From an uncultured Lachnospiraceae bacterium (GTDB lineage Bacteria > Bacillota > Clostridia > Lachnospirales > Lachnospiraceae), in NCBI GenBank assembly GCA_947175845.1, contig CAMWOK010000201.1, forward strand, positions 1 to 5,928: a DNA stretch of 5,928 nucleotides. The letters are read 5' to 3'. A model generated the notes under the pieces. That model worked only from the letters and a program-made list of their open reading frames with translations, searched no databases and was not told where the DNA came from. Of this stretch, positions 1-5,928 are shown in pieces. The position numbers and the translations under genes were made by a program. Positions within the stretch are counted from its first letter, which is position 1. Every line of letters begins with the position of its first letter.

Positions 1-1438
1 GTGCGGGGGTTGCGTTTTCTGCAGCATTTTTCACAGCGTCCTCCACATGCAGTTCGACAGGCGCTGCGTCCGACAGCTTATCGGATAGCCCGTCTGTGAC
101 AGGGAGCCAGATGTCGCCGGAGTTTGCCTTCACATTGACACAGATATTGCCATTTTCCACGCGGACTTTCTGTCCGGAGAGCGCGCCGATATACTCCGCG
201 GCAGTTCCGGCTGGAACAGTCATGGTGAAGTCGCTGTCGTCATTGTTGACGGTGACAACCACGCTCTCCCCCTCAAAGATCCGCGAGAATGCATACTGGC
301 GGTTCATGAGCCTCAGCTCTTTGTAGTCGCCGTAGGACAGCGCCTTTGTCTGCTGCCTGGTGCGCCCGAGCGCCGCGATCAGCGCGGTGAATGAATTGTC
401 GGTCAGCGCGTTCTTGTAGTCTGCAAGGTTGAGCGCGGGCCTGAGGGAGGCGTCAGAGAACTTCTCTTTTCTGCCCTCGATGCCGAACTCGGAGCCATAA
501 TACAGCGACGGGATGCCCGGCAGTGTGTACAGCAGGATGTGAACCGGCGTAAAGTGCGCCTTGTTGCTGAGTTTTGTGTAGATGCGCTCCACGTCATGGT
601 TGTCCACGAAGTTGTAGAGCTTGAAGCCGTTCGGATTTCTGCCCATTTCGTACAGGCGTTTTACTGTGTGTGCGATCTCAAAGAAATTGTGGTCATTGTG
701 GCCGGAGAACAGTGCCTTGTGCAGCTGGTAGTTGGTGACGGAGTGCAGCGTTCCCTCGTTGACCCAGCGCGAGTAGTCGCCGTGGATGACCTCACCCATC
801 AGCCAGAACTCCGGTTTGACCTCGTTGGCGACATGCCGCAGCGCCTTCATGAAATCAAAGTCGAGCACGTCCGCCGCGTCGAGGCGGATGCCGTCCACGT
901 CAAACTCGCTGACCCAGAAGCGGATGACATCACAGATGTAATCCTTCACGGCGGGATTGCGCTGGTTGAGCTTCACAAGCAGGTTGTAGCCGCCCCAGTT
1001 GTCGTAACAGAATCCATCGTTGTACTCGTTGTTCCCGCCGAAGTTCACGTTGCAGTACCAGTCCCTGTACGGGGAGCCATCGCGCTTCTCCTGGATGTCC
1101 TTAAACGCGAAGAAATCGCGCCCCGTGTGGTTAAACACGCCGTCAAAGATGACCCGAATGTCTTTCTTGTGACATTCCGCCACGAAATTTTTCAAGTCTG
1201 TGTTGTCACCGAGGCGGCTGTCGAGTTTCCTGTAGTCTGTGGTCTCATAACCATGCCCCACAGACTCGAACAGCGGCCCGATATAGATGGCGTTGCAGCC
1301 AATGCTTTTAATGTGGTCAATCCAGGGCAGCAGCGTGTTCAGTCGGTGCTCTGGTTCCCCGTAAGTGTTCTCCTTCGGCGCGCCAGTCAGTCCCAAAGGA
1401 TAGATGTGATAAAAGACAGCTTCGTCGTACCAAGCCAT
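1..1438 (-). CDS. GH13 alpha-glucan hydrolase (neopullulanase/cyclomaltodextrinase-like), 3' end outside window
   Basis: Cytoplasmic alpha-amylase-family enzyme that probably hydrolyses alpha-1,4 links (possibly also alpha-1,6 links) in maltodextrins or cyclodextrins. The reading frame is open for 479 codons from ATG 1438 and runs off the left edge, so the C-terminus is missing. All GH13 signatures are visible: region I FDGVFNHTG (D99, H104), region V VKLN (155-158), region II GIRLDAADV (R185, nucleophile D187), region III GEVI (acid/base E216) and region IV FVDNHD (H281, D282). The (beta/alpha)8 barrel starts almost at residue 1, so the N-terminal domain common in neopullulanases is absent. 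A beta-sandwich domain lies at about 370-447, and the last 30 visible residues are rich in Ala, Asp and Glu. There is no signal peptide. The start is fixed by the Shine-Dalgarno GGGAGG 8 nt upstream. The gene has its own promoter and lies after the carB terminator. The VKLN form of region V favours the neopullulanase-like group, but exact substrate specificity cannot be read from sequence alone. Confidence 0.93.
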   Translation of the reverse strand, partial: MAWYDEAVFYHIYPLGLTGAPKENTYGEPEHRLNTLLPWIDHIKSIGCNAIYIGPLFESVGHGYETTDYRKLDSRLGDNTDLKNFVAECHKKDIRVIFDGVFNHTGRDFFAFKDIQEKRDGSPYRDWYCNVNFGGNNEYNDGFCYDNWGGYNLLVKLNQRNPAVKDYICDVIRFWVSEFDVDGIRLDAADVLDFDFMKALRHVANEVKPEFWLMGEVIHGDYSRWVNEGTLHSVTNYQLHKALFSGHNDHNFFEIAHTVKRLYEMGRNPNGFKLYNFVDNHDVERIYTKLSNKAHFTPVHILLYTLPGIPSLYYGSEFGIEGRKEKFSDASLRPALNLADYKNALTDNSFTALIAALGRTRQQTKALSYGDYKELRLMNRQYAFSRIFEGESVVVTVNNDDSDFTMTVPAGTAAEYIGALSGQKVRVENGNICVNVKANSGDIWLPVTDGLSDKLSDAAPVELHVEDAVKNAAENATPA

Positions 1439-1445
1439 TTTTATG

Positions 1446-1454
1446 CCCTCCCTT
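1446..1454 (-). promoter_or_regulatory. Ribosome binding site of the GH13 gene
   Basis: On the minus strand this reads AAGGGAGGG. The GGGAGG core is 8 nt before the ATG at 1438. It decides the start codon, because no other in-frame start near it has a comparable site. Confidence 0.85.
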
Positions 1455-1470
1455 ATAAAAATATTGATTG

Positions 1471-1515
1471 ATAACTGTCCGGTGCTCTGGATTCTTCCAA
1501 GATCCCGGCAGCTAT
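1471..1515 (-). promoter_or_regulatory. Imperfect inverted repeat / leader hairpin upstream of the GH13 gene
   Basis: In the minus-strand transcript, ATAGCTGCCGG (1515-1505) can pair with CCGGACAGTTAT (1482-1471). This gives 11 base pairs with one G-U pair and one bulged A, enclosing a 22-nt loop. The element starts about 9 nt after the predicted transcription start and ends 17 nt before the ribosome binding site, so it lies wholly in the 5' leader. It could be an RNA structure affecting stability or translation, or a DNA operator just downstream of the promoter. It is not followed directly by a U tract, so a simple attenuator is unlikely. Its role is unknown, and a chance repeat of this size is possible. 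Confidence 0.4.
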
Positions 1516-1530
1516 GACATTCCAGATTTT

Positions 1531-1559
1531 AGTATAGCACAGAATTTGTGATTGGTCAA
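1531..1559 (-). promoter_or_regulatory. Sigma-70/sigma-A type promoter for the GH13 gene
   Basis: The minus strand shows -35 TTGACC (1559-1554), a spacer of exactly 17 nt, and -10 TATACT (1536-1531). TG lies one base before the -10 box, making an extended -10 element. Transcription should start near 1524, giving a leader of about 85 nt. The promoter sits just downstream of the carB terminator, so the GH13 gene is expected to be transcribed independently of iorAB-carB. I found no convincing catabolite-repression (CcpA) site around it. Confidence 0.8.
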
Positions 1560-1583
1560 AAACGGAGTTGCGCAATGATAAGG

Positions 1584-1623
1584 AAAAAAAGAAGGACCTA
1601 CGTTTCTGAAAGTCCTTCTTTTT
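1584..1623 (-). terminator. Intrinsic terminator after carB
   Basis: In the minus-strand transcript, a 12-bp perfect stem forms between 1623-1612 and 1597-1586 (core AAGAAGGAC / GTCCTTCTT) with a 14-nt loop. It leads into a run of seven U residues (complement of 1590-1584, the first of which belong to the A-U base of the stem). It begins 20 nt after the carB stop codon. A second pair of arms, GCAATGA and TCATTGC (1632-1626 and 1578-1572), encloses it and would extend the structure after a mismatched interior loop. The hairpin also has five T's on the other strand and could work in both directions, although no converging gene is visible. Confidence 0.88.
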
Positions 1624-1642
1624 GGTCATTGCTTATGAAAGA

Positions 1643-4600
1643 TTACGCTTTATCCCTGATTTCCCCGTGGAGCTGCTGGAGGGATTTGACATCTGCATCT
1701 CCGTTTTTCTGTACATATAAGATGCCTTTTGCGGTGGCGCGTGCGCCGGCAATTGTCGTCATGTAGGGGATCCGGCCCTTGATGGCGGCCTTTCGCAGGT
1801 AGCTGTCGTCGTGGACGCTCTCCTTGCCGACAGGGGAGTTCACAATCAGATCAATGCTGCCGTTCGTGATGAGGTCGAGGATGTTGGGGCGTCCCTCGTG
1901 AAGCTTTTTCACAGGCGTTGCGCTGATTCCTGCCTCTGTGATGAGGTTGTAGGTTCCGCTGGTTGCGAGAATCTCAAACCCGGCTTCGTGGAACAGCTGT
2001 GCGATTTCGACCACTTCCGGCTTGTCCTTTCCGTTGACGGAAATCAGGACGGTTCCGCCCAGCGGCAGCTGGGTCTGGGTCGCCTCCTGCGCCTTGTAGA
2101 ACGCCTCCCCATAGTAGGGGGAAAGACCGAGGACTTCTCCGGTCGAGCGCATTTCCGGACCGAGGATCGGGTCCACCTCCGGGAACATGTTGAACGGGAA
2201 GACAGCTTCCTTCACACCGTAGTATGGAATTTCCTTCTCCGTCAGCCCTGGTACAGGAGACGGGCGGGAGGTAATCTCTGCGGTGATGATGTCCGTCGCG
2301 AGCGGCACCATGCGGATGTTGCACACTTTGGAGACAAGCGGCACGGTGCGCGACGCGCGGGGGTTTGCCTCGAGCACGTAGACCTTGCCCTTCTCGATCG
2401 CGTACTGCATGTTCATCAGGCCCTTGACGTGCATCTCCTCCGCAATTTTCCGCGTGTATTCCTTGATGGTTGCCACATTTTCCTCCGAGATGTGCACGGA
2501 CGGGATGATGCAGGCGGAGTCGCCGGAGTGGACGCCCGCAAGCTCAATGTGTTCCATGACGGCGGGCACAAAGGCGTGTGTGCCGTCGCTGATGGCATCC
2601 GCCTCGCACTCGAGCGCATGGTTCAGGAAACGATCGATCAAGATCGGCCTGTCGGGTGTCACGCCGACGGCGGCGTTCATGTATCCAGCCATGCTCGCGT
2701 CGTCGTAGACGACTTCCATGCCGCGTCCTCCAAGCACATAGGACGGGCGGACCATGACAGGATATCCGATTTTTGCGGCTATGGCGAGCGCTTCGTCCAC
2801 GGTCGTCGCCATGCCGGATTCCGGCATGGGAATGCCGAGCTTGTCCATCATGGAGCGGAACAGGTCGCGGTCCTCCGCAAGGTCGATGACAGAGGGCGGT
2901 GTGCCGAGGATTTTCACGCCGTTTTTCTCGAGTTCTGACGCCAGGTTCAGCGGTGTCTGACCGCCAAACTGCGCGATGACTCCAAGTGGCTTCTCCTTGT
3001 GGTAGATGCTGAGCACATCCTCGAGCGTCAGCGGTTCAAAGTAGAGTTTGTCCGAGGTGTCGTAGTCGGTGGACACGGTCTCGGGATTGCAGTTGACGAT
3101 AATCGTCTCAAAGCCGAGTTCCTTCAGCGCCAGCGAAGCGTGCACGCAGCAGTAGTCAAACTCGATCCCCTGGCCGATTCGGTTTGGTCCGCCGCCGAGA
3201 ATCATAATCTTTGGCTTGTCGGTGTTGACCGGGTTCTTGTCCGCCGCATTGTACGTGGAATAGTAGTACGCGCTGTTGGGCGTGCCGCTCACATGGACGC
3301 ACTCCCAGGCTTCCTCGACGCCGAGCGCAAGCCGCCTTTCCCGGATGGCATCCTCTGGAATCGCCAGAATCTGGCTCAGATATTTGTCGGAAAATCCATT
3401 TTTCTTTGCGGAGATCAGCGCTTCGTCGGACGGGAGAGAGCCTTTGGACTGCGCGAGCGCTTCCTCCTCCTCGACAAGTTCTTGCATCTGCCTTATAAAG
3501 TAGTGTTTTACTTTGGTGATATCGTAGATTTCGTCCACCGTAGCACTTTTTCTAAGCGCCTCGTACATGATGAAATGGCGGTCGCTGGAGGGGTGCGCGA
3601 GCATGATAAGCAGCTCTTGCTTTGTCCTCGTGTCGTAGTCCCTGGCGTGTCCGAGGCCGTATCTGCCGGTCTCGAGACTTCGGATAGCCTTCTGGAACGC
3701 TTCCTTGTAAGTCTTGCCGATACTCATGACTTCGCCGACCGCGCGCATCTGTGTGCCGAGCTTGTCCTCGACGCCCTTGAATTTCTCAAATGCCCAGCGC
3801 GCAAACTTGATGACGATATAATCCCCGCCAGGCACGTACTTGTCGAGCGTGCCGTACTTGCCGCACTCGATATCCCGCAGCGTCAGCCCGGCCGCGAGCA
3901 TCGCAGAGACGAGCGCGATGGGGAATCCGGTCGCCTTGGAAGCGAGCGCGGAGGAGCGGGATGTCCTCGGGTTGATTTCGATCACGACGATTCTGTCCGT
4001 GACAGGGTCGTGTGCAAACTGCACGTTGGTTCCGCCGATAACCTGCACGGAGTCCACAATGCGGTAAGCCTGCTCCTGGAGCCGTTTTTGCAGCTCCTCG
4101 GAGATGGTGAGCATGGGCGCGGAACAGAAGGAATCGCCCGTGTGGGTTCCGAGGGGATCGATGTTCTCGATAAAGCAGACGGTAATCATATTTCCCTCGG
4201 CGTCGCGCACGATCTCGAGCTCAAGCTCCTCCCAGCCAAGAATGGATTCCTCAACGAGCACCTGGCCGACAAGGCTTGCCTGCAGGCCGCGCGCGCAGAC
4301 GGTCTTCAACTCTTCCTTATTGTAGACGAGTCCGCCGCCAGCGCCGCCCATGGTGTAGGCGGGGCGCAGCACGACAGGATATCCGAGCCGGTCAGCGATG
4401 GCGAGCGCCTCCTCCACGCTGTAGGACACTTCGCTTCTCGCCATCTCGATGCCGATGGCATCCATGGATTTCTTAAATTCGATGCGGTCCTCGCCGCGCT
4501 CGATGGCATCCACCTGCACGCCGATGACCTGCACGTGATATTTGTCGAGAACGCCCGCTTTGGCGAGCTCGGAACAGAGGTTTAAGCCGGACTGGCCTCC

Positions 4601-4870
4601 GAGATTTGGAAGAAGGGCGTCCGGCCGCTCCTTTGCGATAATCTGCTCCAGACGGCGGACATTGAGCGGTTCGATATAAGTTACATCTGCGATTTCCGGG
4701 TCTGTCATGATGGTTGCCGGGTTGGAATTTACGAGGACAATTTCATATCCGAGTCTGCGAAGCGCCTTGCACGCCTGTGTCCCGGAGTAGTCAAACTCGC
4801 ACGCCTGGCCGATAATGATTGGCCCGGAACCAATAATGAGAACTTTGTTGATGTCATTTCTTTTCGGCAT
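1643..4870 (-). CDS. carB: Carbamoyl-phosphate synthase large subunit
   Basis: Makes carbamoyl phosphate from bicarbonate, two ATP and ammonia (normally channelled from glutamine by CarA), feeding pyrimidine and arginine synthesis. The 1075-residue product matches the usual length (E. coli 1073) and has every domain. The carboxyphosphate ATP-grasp half spans about 1-400, with R129, R169, the glycine loop at 175-180 and metal ligands Q284, E298 and N300. The oligomerisation region is about 401-552. The carbamoyl-phosphate half is about 553-935, with a glycine-rich loop at 714-717 and Q822, E834 and N836. The MGS-like allosteric domain is about 938-1075. It keeps T970, T973 and K989, aligned by motif to the E. 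coli IMP/UMP-site residues, so nucleotide control is plausible. ATG 4870 is chosen because GGAGG ends 6 nt before it. An in-frame GTG at 4891 overlaps the iorB stop but has no good ribosome site. It is probably co-transcribed with iorAB. No carA is in view. Confidence 0.97.
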   Translation of the reverse strand: MPKRNDINKVLIIGSGPIIIGQACEFDYSGTQACKALRRLGYEIVLVNSNPATIMTDPEIADVTYIEPLNVRRLEQIIAKERPDALLPNLGGQSGLNLCSELAKAGVLDKYHVQVIGVQVDAIERGEDRIEFKKSMDAIGIEMARSEVSYSVEEALAIADRLGYPVVLRPAYTMGGAGGGLVYNKEELKTVCARGLQASLVGQVLVEESILGWEELELEIVRDAEGNMITVCFIENIDPLGTHTGDSFCSAPMLTISEELQKRLQEQAYRIVDSVQVIGGTNVQFAHDPVTDRIVVIEINPRTSRSSALASKATGFPIALVSAMLAAGLTLRDIECGKYGTLDKYVPGGDYIVIKFARWAFEKFKGVEDKLGTQMRAVGEVMSIGKTYKEAFQKAIRSLETGRYGLGHARDYDTRTKQELLIMLAHPSSDRHFIMYEALRKSATVDEIYDITKVKHYFIRQMQELVEEEEALAQSKGSLPSDEALISAKKNGFSDKYLSQILAIPEDAIRERRLALGVEEAWECVHVSGTPNSAYYYSTYNAADKNPVNTDKPKIMILGGGPNRIGQGIEFDYCCVHASLALKELGFETIIVNCNPETVSTDYDTSDKLYFEPLTLEDVLSIYHKEKPLGVIAQFGGQTPLNLASELEKNGVKILGTPPSVIDLAEDRDLFRSMMDKLGIPMPESGMATTVDEALAIAAKIGYPVMVRPSYVLGGRGMEVVYDDASMAGYMNAAVGVTPDRPILIDRFLNHALECEADAISDGTHAFVPAVMEHIELAGVHSGDSACIIPSVHISEENVATIKEYTRKIAEEMHVKGLMNMQYAIEKGKVYVLEANPRASRTVPLVSKVCNIRMVPLATDIITAEITSRPSPVPGLTEKEIPYYGVKEAVFPFNMFPEVDPILGPEMRSTGEVLGLSPYYGEAFYKAQEATQTQLPLGGTVLISVNGKDKPEVVEIAQLFHEAGFEILATSGTYNLITEAGISATPVKKLHEGRPNILDLITNGSIDLIVNSPVGKESVHDDSYLRKAAIKGRIPYMTTIAGARATAKGILYVQKNGDADVKSLQQLHGEIRDKA

Positions 4871-4876
4871 AATAAA

Positions 4877-4881
4877 CCTCC
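4877..4881 (-). promoter_or_regulatory. Ribosome binding site deciding the carB start
   Basis: GGAGG on the minus strand, 6 nt before ATG 4870. It lies inside the 7-codon extension that would be gained by using GTG 4891, which argues for the shorter, family-typical N-terminus beginning MPKRNDINKV. Confidence 0.85.
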
Positions 4882-4887
4882 GTTTTT

Positions 4888-5457
4888 TCACATTGCGTAG
4901 CCAGCCTCAAACGCAGCCTTGTTGATGTCGACGGTCTTGGGCGGAACAGTCGCCTCGATGACTTCGAGCCACTGATTTTTCTCAAAGTCCATGCGCTTTG
5001 CGGCCACGCCGACGATAATCGTGTTGAATATTTTGGTGTTTCCGAGTTTGCGCGCCTCGTCCATGGCGTCGACCGCCACGACATTGTGCTCTTTTTTCAG
5101 TGTTTCAATAATGTTTTCGGGATACTGTGCGGTGCCTGTCACGACGGTGATGGGGTCAATGCGCTGGTCATTGACGATAATCACGCCGTCCTTTTTCAGA
5201 AAATGGGCGTAGCGCAGCGCCTCGAGGCGCTCGAAGGCGATCAGCACGTCCGCCTGTCCCTCCTCGACAATGGGCTCTGCCACAGCGTCGCCGTAGCGCA
5301 CGAAGGTGACGACGCTTCCGCCGCGCTGCGCCATGCCGTGCACCTCGGAGAGCTTCACGTCATAGCCTGCCTTCGTGATGATGCCGCCGAGGATGCGGCT
5401 TGTGAGCAGCGTACCCTGGCCGCCCACGCCTACGATCATTATGTTTTTTGTAGTCAT
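4888..5457 (-). CDS. iorB: Indolepyruvate:ferredoxin oxidoreductase, beta subunit
   Basis: Small subunit of the oxygen-sensitive cytoplasmic enzyme that converts indolepyruvate and other arylpyruvates plus CoA into arylacetyl-CoA and CO2, reducing ferredoxin; it can also run in the reductive direction. The 189-residue protein is a complete single-domain member of the pyruvate ferredoxin oxidoreductase gamma family. It has the N-terminal GVGGQG motif (10-15) and the conserved SEVHGMAQRGGSV segment (about 37-49). The length is typical for IorB. The start ATG 5457 has AGGAGG 9 nt upstream. The gene begins 13 nt after the iorA stop and ends 17 nt before carB, fitting one operon. The related gamma domains of 2-oxoglutarate or 2-oxoisovalerate oxidoreductases look similar, but the two-subunit layout with a large upstream subunit ending in a ferredoxin-like domain points to IOR. 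Confidence 0.93.
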   Translation of the reverse strand: MTTKNIMIVGVGGQGTLLTSRILGGIITKAGYDVKLSEVHGMAQRGGSVVTFVRYGDAVAEPIVEEGQADVLIAFERLEALRYAHFLKKDGVIIVNDQRIDPITVVTGTAQYPENIIETLKKEHNVVAVDAMDEARKLGNTKIFNTIIVGVAAKRMDFEKNQWLEVIEATVPPKTVDINKAAFEAGYAM

Positions 5458-5466
5458 ATGTTGAAA

Positions 5467-5472
5467 CCTCCT
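5467..5472 (-). promoter_or_regulatory. Ribosome binding site of iorB, overlapping the iorA stop
   Basis: AGGAGG on the minus strand, 9 nt before ATG 5457. Its first two bases belong to the iorA stop codon TAG (5473-5471), so ribosomes finishing iorA arrive at the iorB start site. This is consistent with balanced synthesis of the two subunits. Confidence 0.85.
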
Positions 5473-5928
5473 AGTCTATCCGCTCGATTGCGTCAAATTT
5501 GCAGCGCTTCATGCACAGGCCGCAGCCGTTGCACATGGTGTCGTCAATCCTGACTGTGCCATCCTCATTTCTGGTGAGGGCAGGGCAGCCGGGAACGAGG
5601 CACATGCCGCATTTTTTGCACTTTTCAGGAACTGCGGTGCACTTTGCCTTCGTCGCCTGTGATTTTAACAGCGCGCAGGGTGCGCAGACAATGATCACGG
5701 AGACTTCATCCCTTGCGACCTCGCGCTTCACGATGGTCTCTAACGCGTCAATGTCAAAGGCATCGACTTCGTACACGTGCTCGACGCCGATTGCCTTGCA
5801 CAGGTGATAGAGACTGATTGCCTTAGTCTCCTTGCCGTTTAACATTTTTCCGGTGGCTGCGTGGTCCTGGTGGCCGGTCATGCCGGTCGTCGAGTTGTCG
5901 AGAATCATCACGGTTCCGGTCGACTGGT
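5471..5928 (-). CDS. iorA: Indolepyruvate:ferredoxin oxidoreductase, alpha subunit (C-terminal part only)
   Basis: Large catalytic subunit partnering IorB. Only the last 151 residues are in the window; the family is usually about 580-620 residues, so most of the gene lies beyond the right edge. The fragment opens in the thiamine-diphosphate domain with LDNSTTGMTGHQDH, which matches the LDNxTTAMTGxQ signature of IorA with Gly in place of the usual Ala. A short alpha/beta region follows, with VSVIIVCAPCAL preceding the iron-sulfur tail. The tail carries two [4Fe-4S] motifs: C-x2-C-x2-C-x4-C-P (5620-5585) and C-x2-C-x2-C-x3-C (5533-5501). These clusters pass electrons from the thiamine site to ferredoxin. 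The ATG/GTG codons near 5911 are internal and not the true start. The stop TAG is embedded in the iorB ribosome site. Confidence 0.94.
   Translation of the reverse strand, partial: QSTGTVMILDNSTTGMTGHQDHAATGKMLNGKETKAISLYHLCKAIGVEHVYEVDAFDIDALETIVKREVARDEVSVIIVCAPCALLKSQATKAKCTAVPEKCKKCGMCLVPGCPALTRNEDGTVRIDDTMCNGCGLCMKRCKFDAIERID

Noticed and set aside
1455..1515. Transcription attenuator in the GH13 leader (hairpin followed by TATTTTTAT)
   Set aside because: The T run begins several bases after the hairpin base and is interrupted, so it does not fit an intrinsic terminator. No alternative antiterminator pairing was apparent.
2999..4585. Long plus-strand open frame of 528 codons opposite carB, with others at 1811-2938 (opposite carB) and 539-1471 (opposite the GH13 gene)
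   Set aside because: These are antisense shadows of well-identified genes in a GC-biased genome. They show no recognisable domain and are rich in His, Arg, Asp and Val as expected from reverse-complemented codons, and intact essential genes occupy the other strand.
4871..4891. GTG at 4891 as the carB start, overlapping the iorB stop
   Set aside because: It would add seven residues not typical of the family and place the GGAGG site inside the coding region. ATG 4870 has this site at ideal spacing.
5909..5911. GTG at 5911 as the start of a separate small ferredoxin-like gene
   Set aside because: The frame is open to the window edge, and the residues around it are the internal thiamine-diphosphate motif of IorA, so this is the tail of a larger gene.
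1..5928. A new defence, mobile or biosynthetic system
   Set aside because: All sequence is accounted for by known metabolic genes and their signals. No terminal repeats, transposase, integrase, CRISPR repeats or unknown gene cluster is present.

Overview
The window is an ordinary metabolic segment in which every gene lies on the minus strand. The moderately high GC content, strong AGGAGG-type ribosome binding sites, a textbook sigma-70/sigma-A promoter, an anaerobic ferredoxin-dependent 2-oxoacid oxidoreductase and a cytoplasmic GH13 alpha-glucan enzyme together suggest an anaerobic Firmicute. A gut-type clostridium such as a Lachnospiraceae member fits best, but this is inference from style and gene content; no marker gene fixes the taxon.

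Read in the direction of transcription (right to left), the window starts inside iorA. Only its C-terminal part is present (5928-5471): the end of the thiamine-diphosphate domain and a two-[4Fe-4S] ferredoxin-like tail. iorB follows after 13 nt (5457-4888), and together the two encode indolepyruvate ferredoxin oxidoreductase. Seventeen nucleotides after iorB comes a complete carB (4870-1643), the large subunit of carbamoyl-phosphate synthase, with both ATP-grasp halves and the C-terminal MGS-like allosteric domain intact. The spacing argues for one iorA-iorB-carB transcript. No carA is visible. A strong intrinsic terminator closes this unit just after carB.

The 204-bp gap between carB and the next gene (1439-1642) is fully explained. 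It holds the terminator, an extended -10 promoter with 17-bp spacing, an approximately 85-nt leader that can form an imperfect 11-bp hairpin, and a strong ribosome binding site. These drive a GH13 alpha-glucan hydrolase gene (1438 to beyond position 1). That gene has all conserved amylase regions and the complete catalytic triad, lacks a signal peptide, and continues past the window through an Ala/Asp/Glu-rich tail.

Two physiological units therefore sit side by side: an operon joining arylpyruvate/aryl-acetyl-CoA redox chemistry to carbamoyl phosphate synthesis, and an independently transcribed maltodextrin-degrading enzyme. I see no mobile element, CRISPR array, tRNA, rRNA or recognisable new system. 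The points most worth a second look are the iorAB-carB linkage without carA, the leader hairpin of the GH13 gene, and the unseen C-terminal extension of the GH13 protein.
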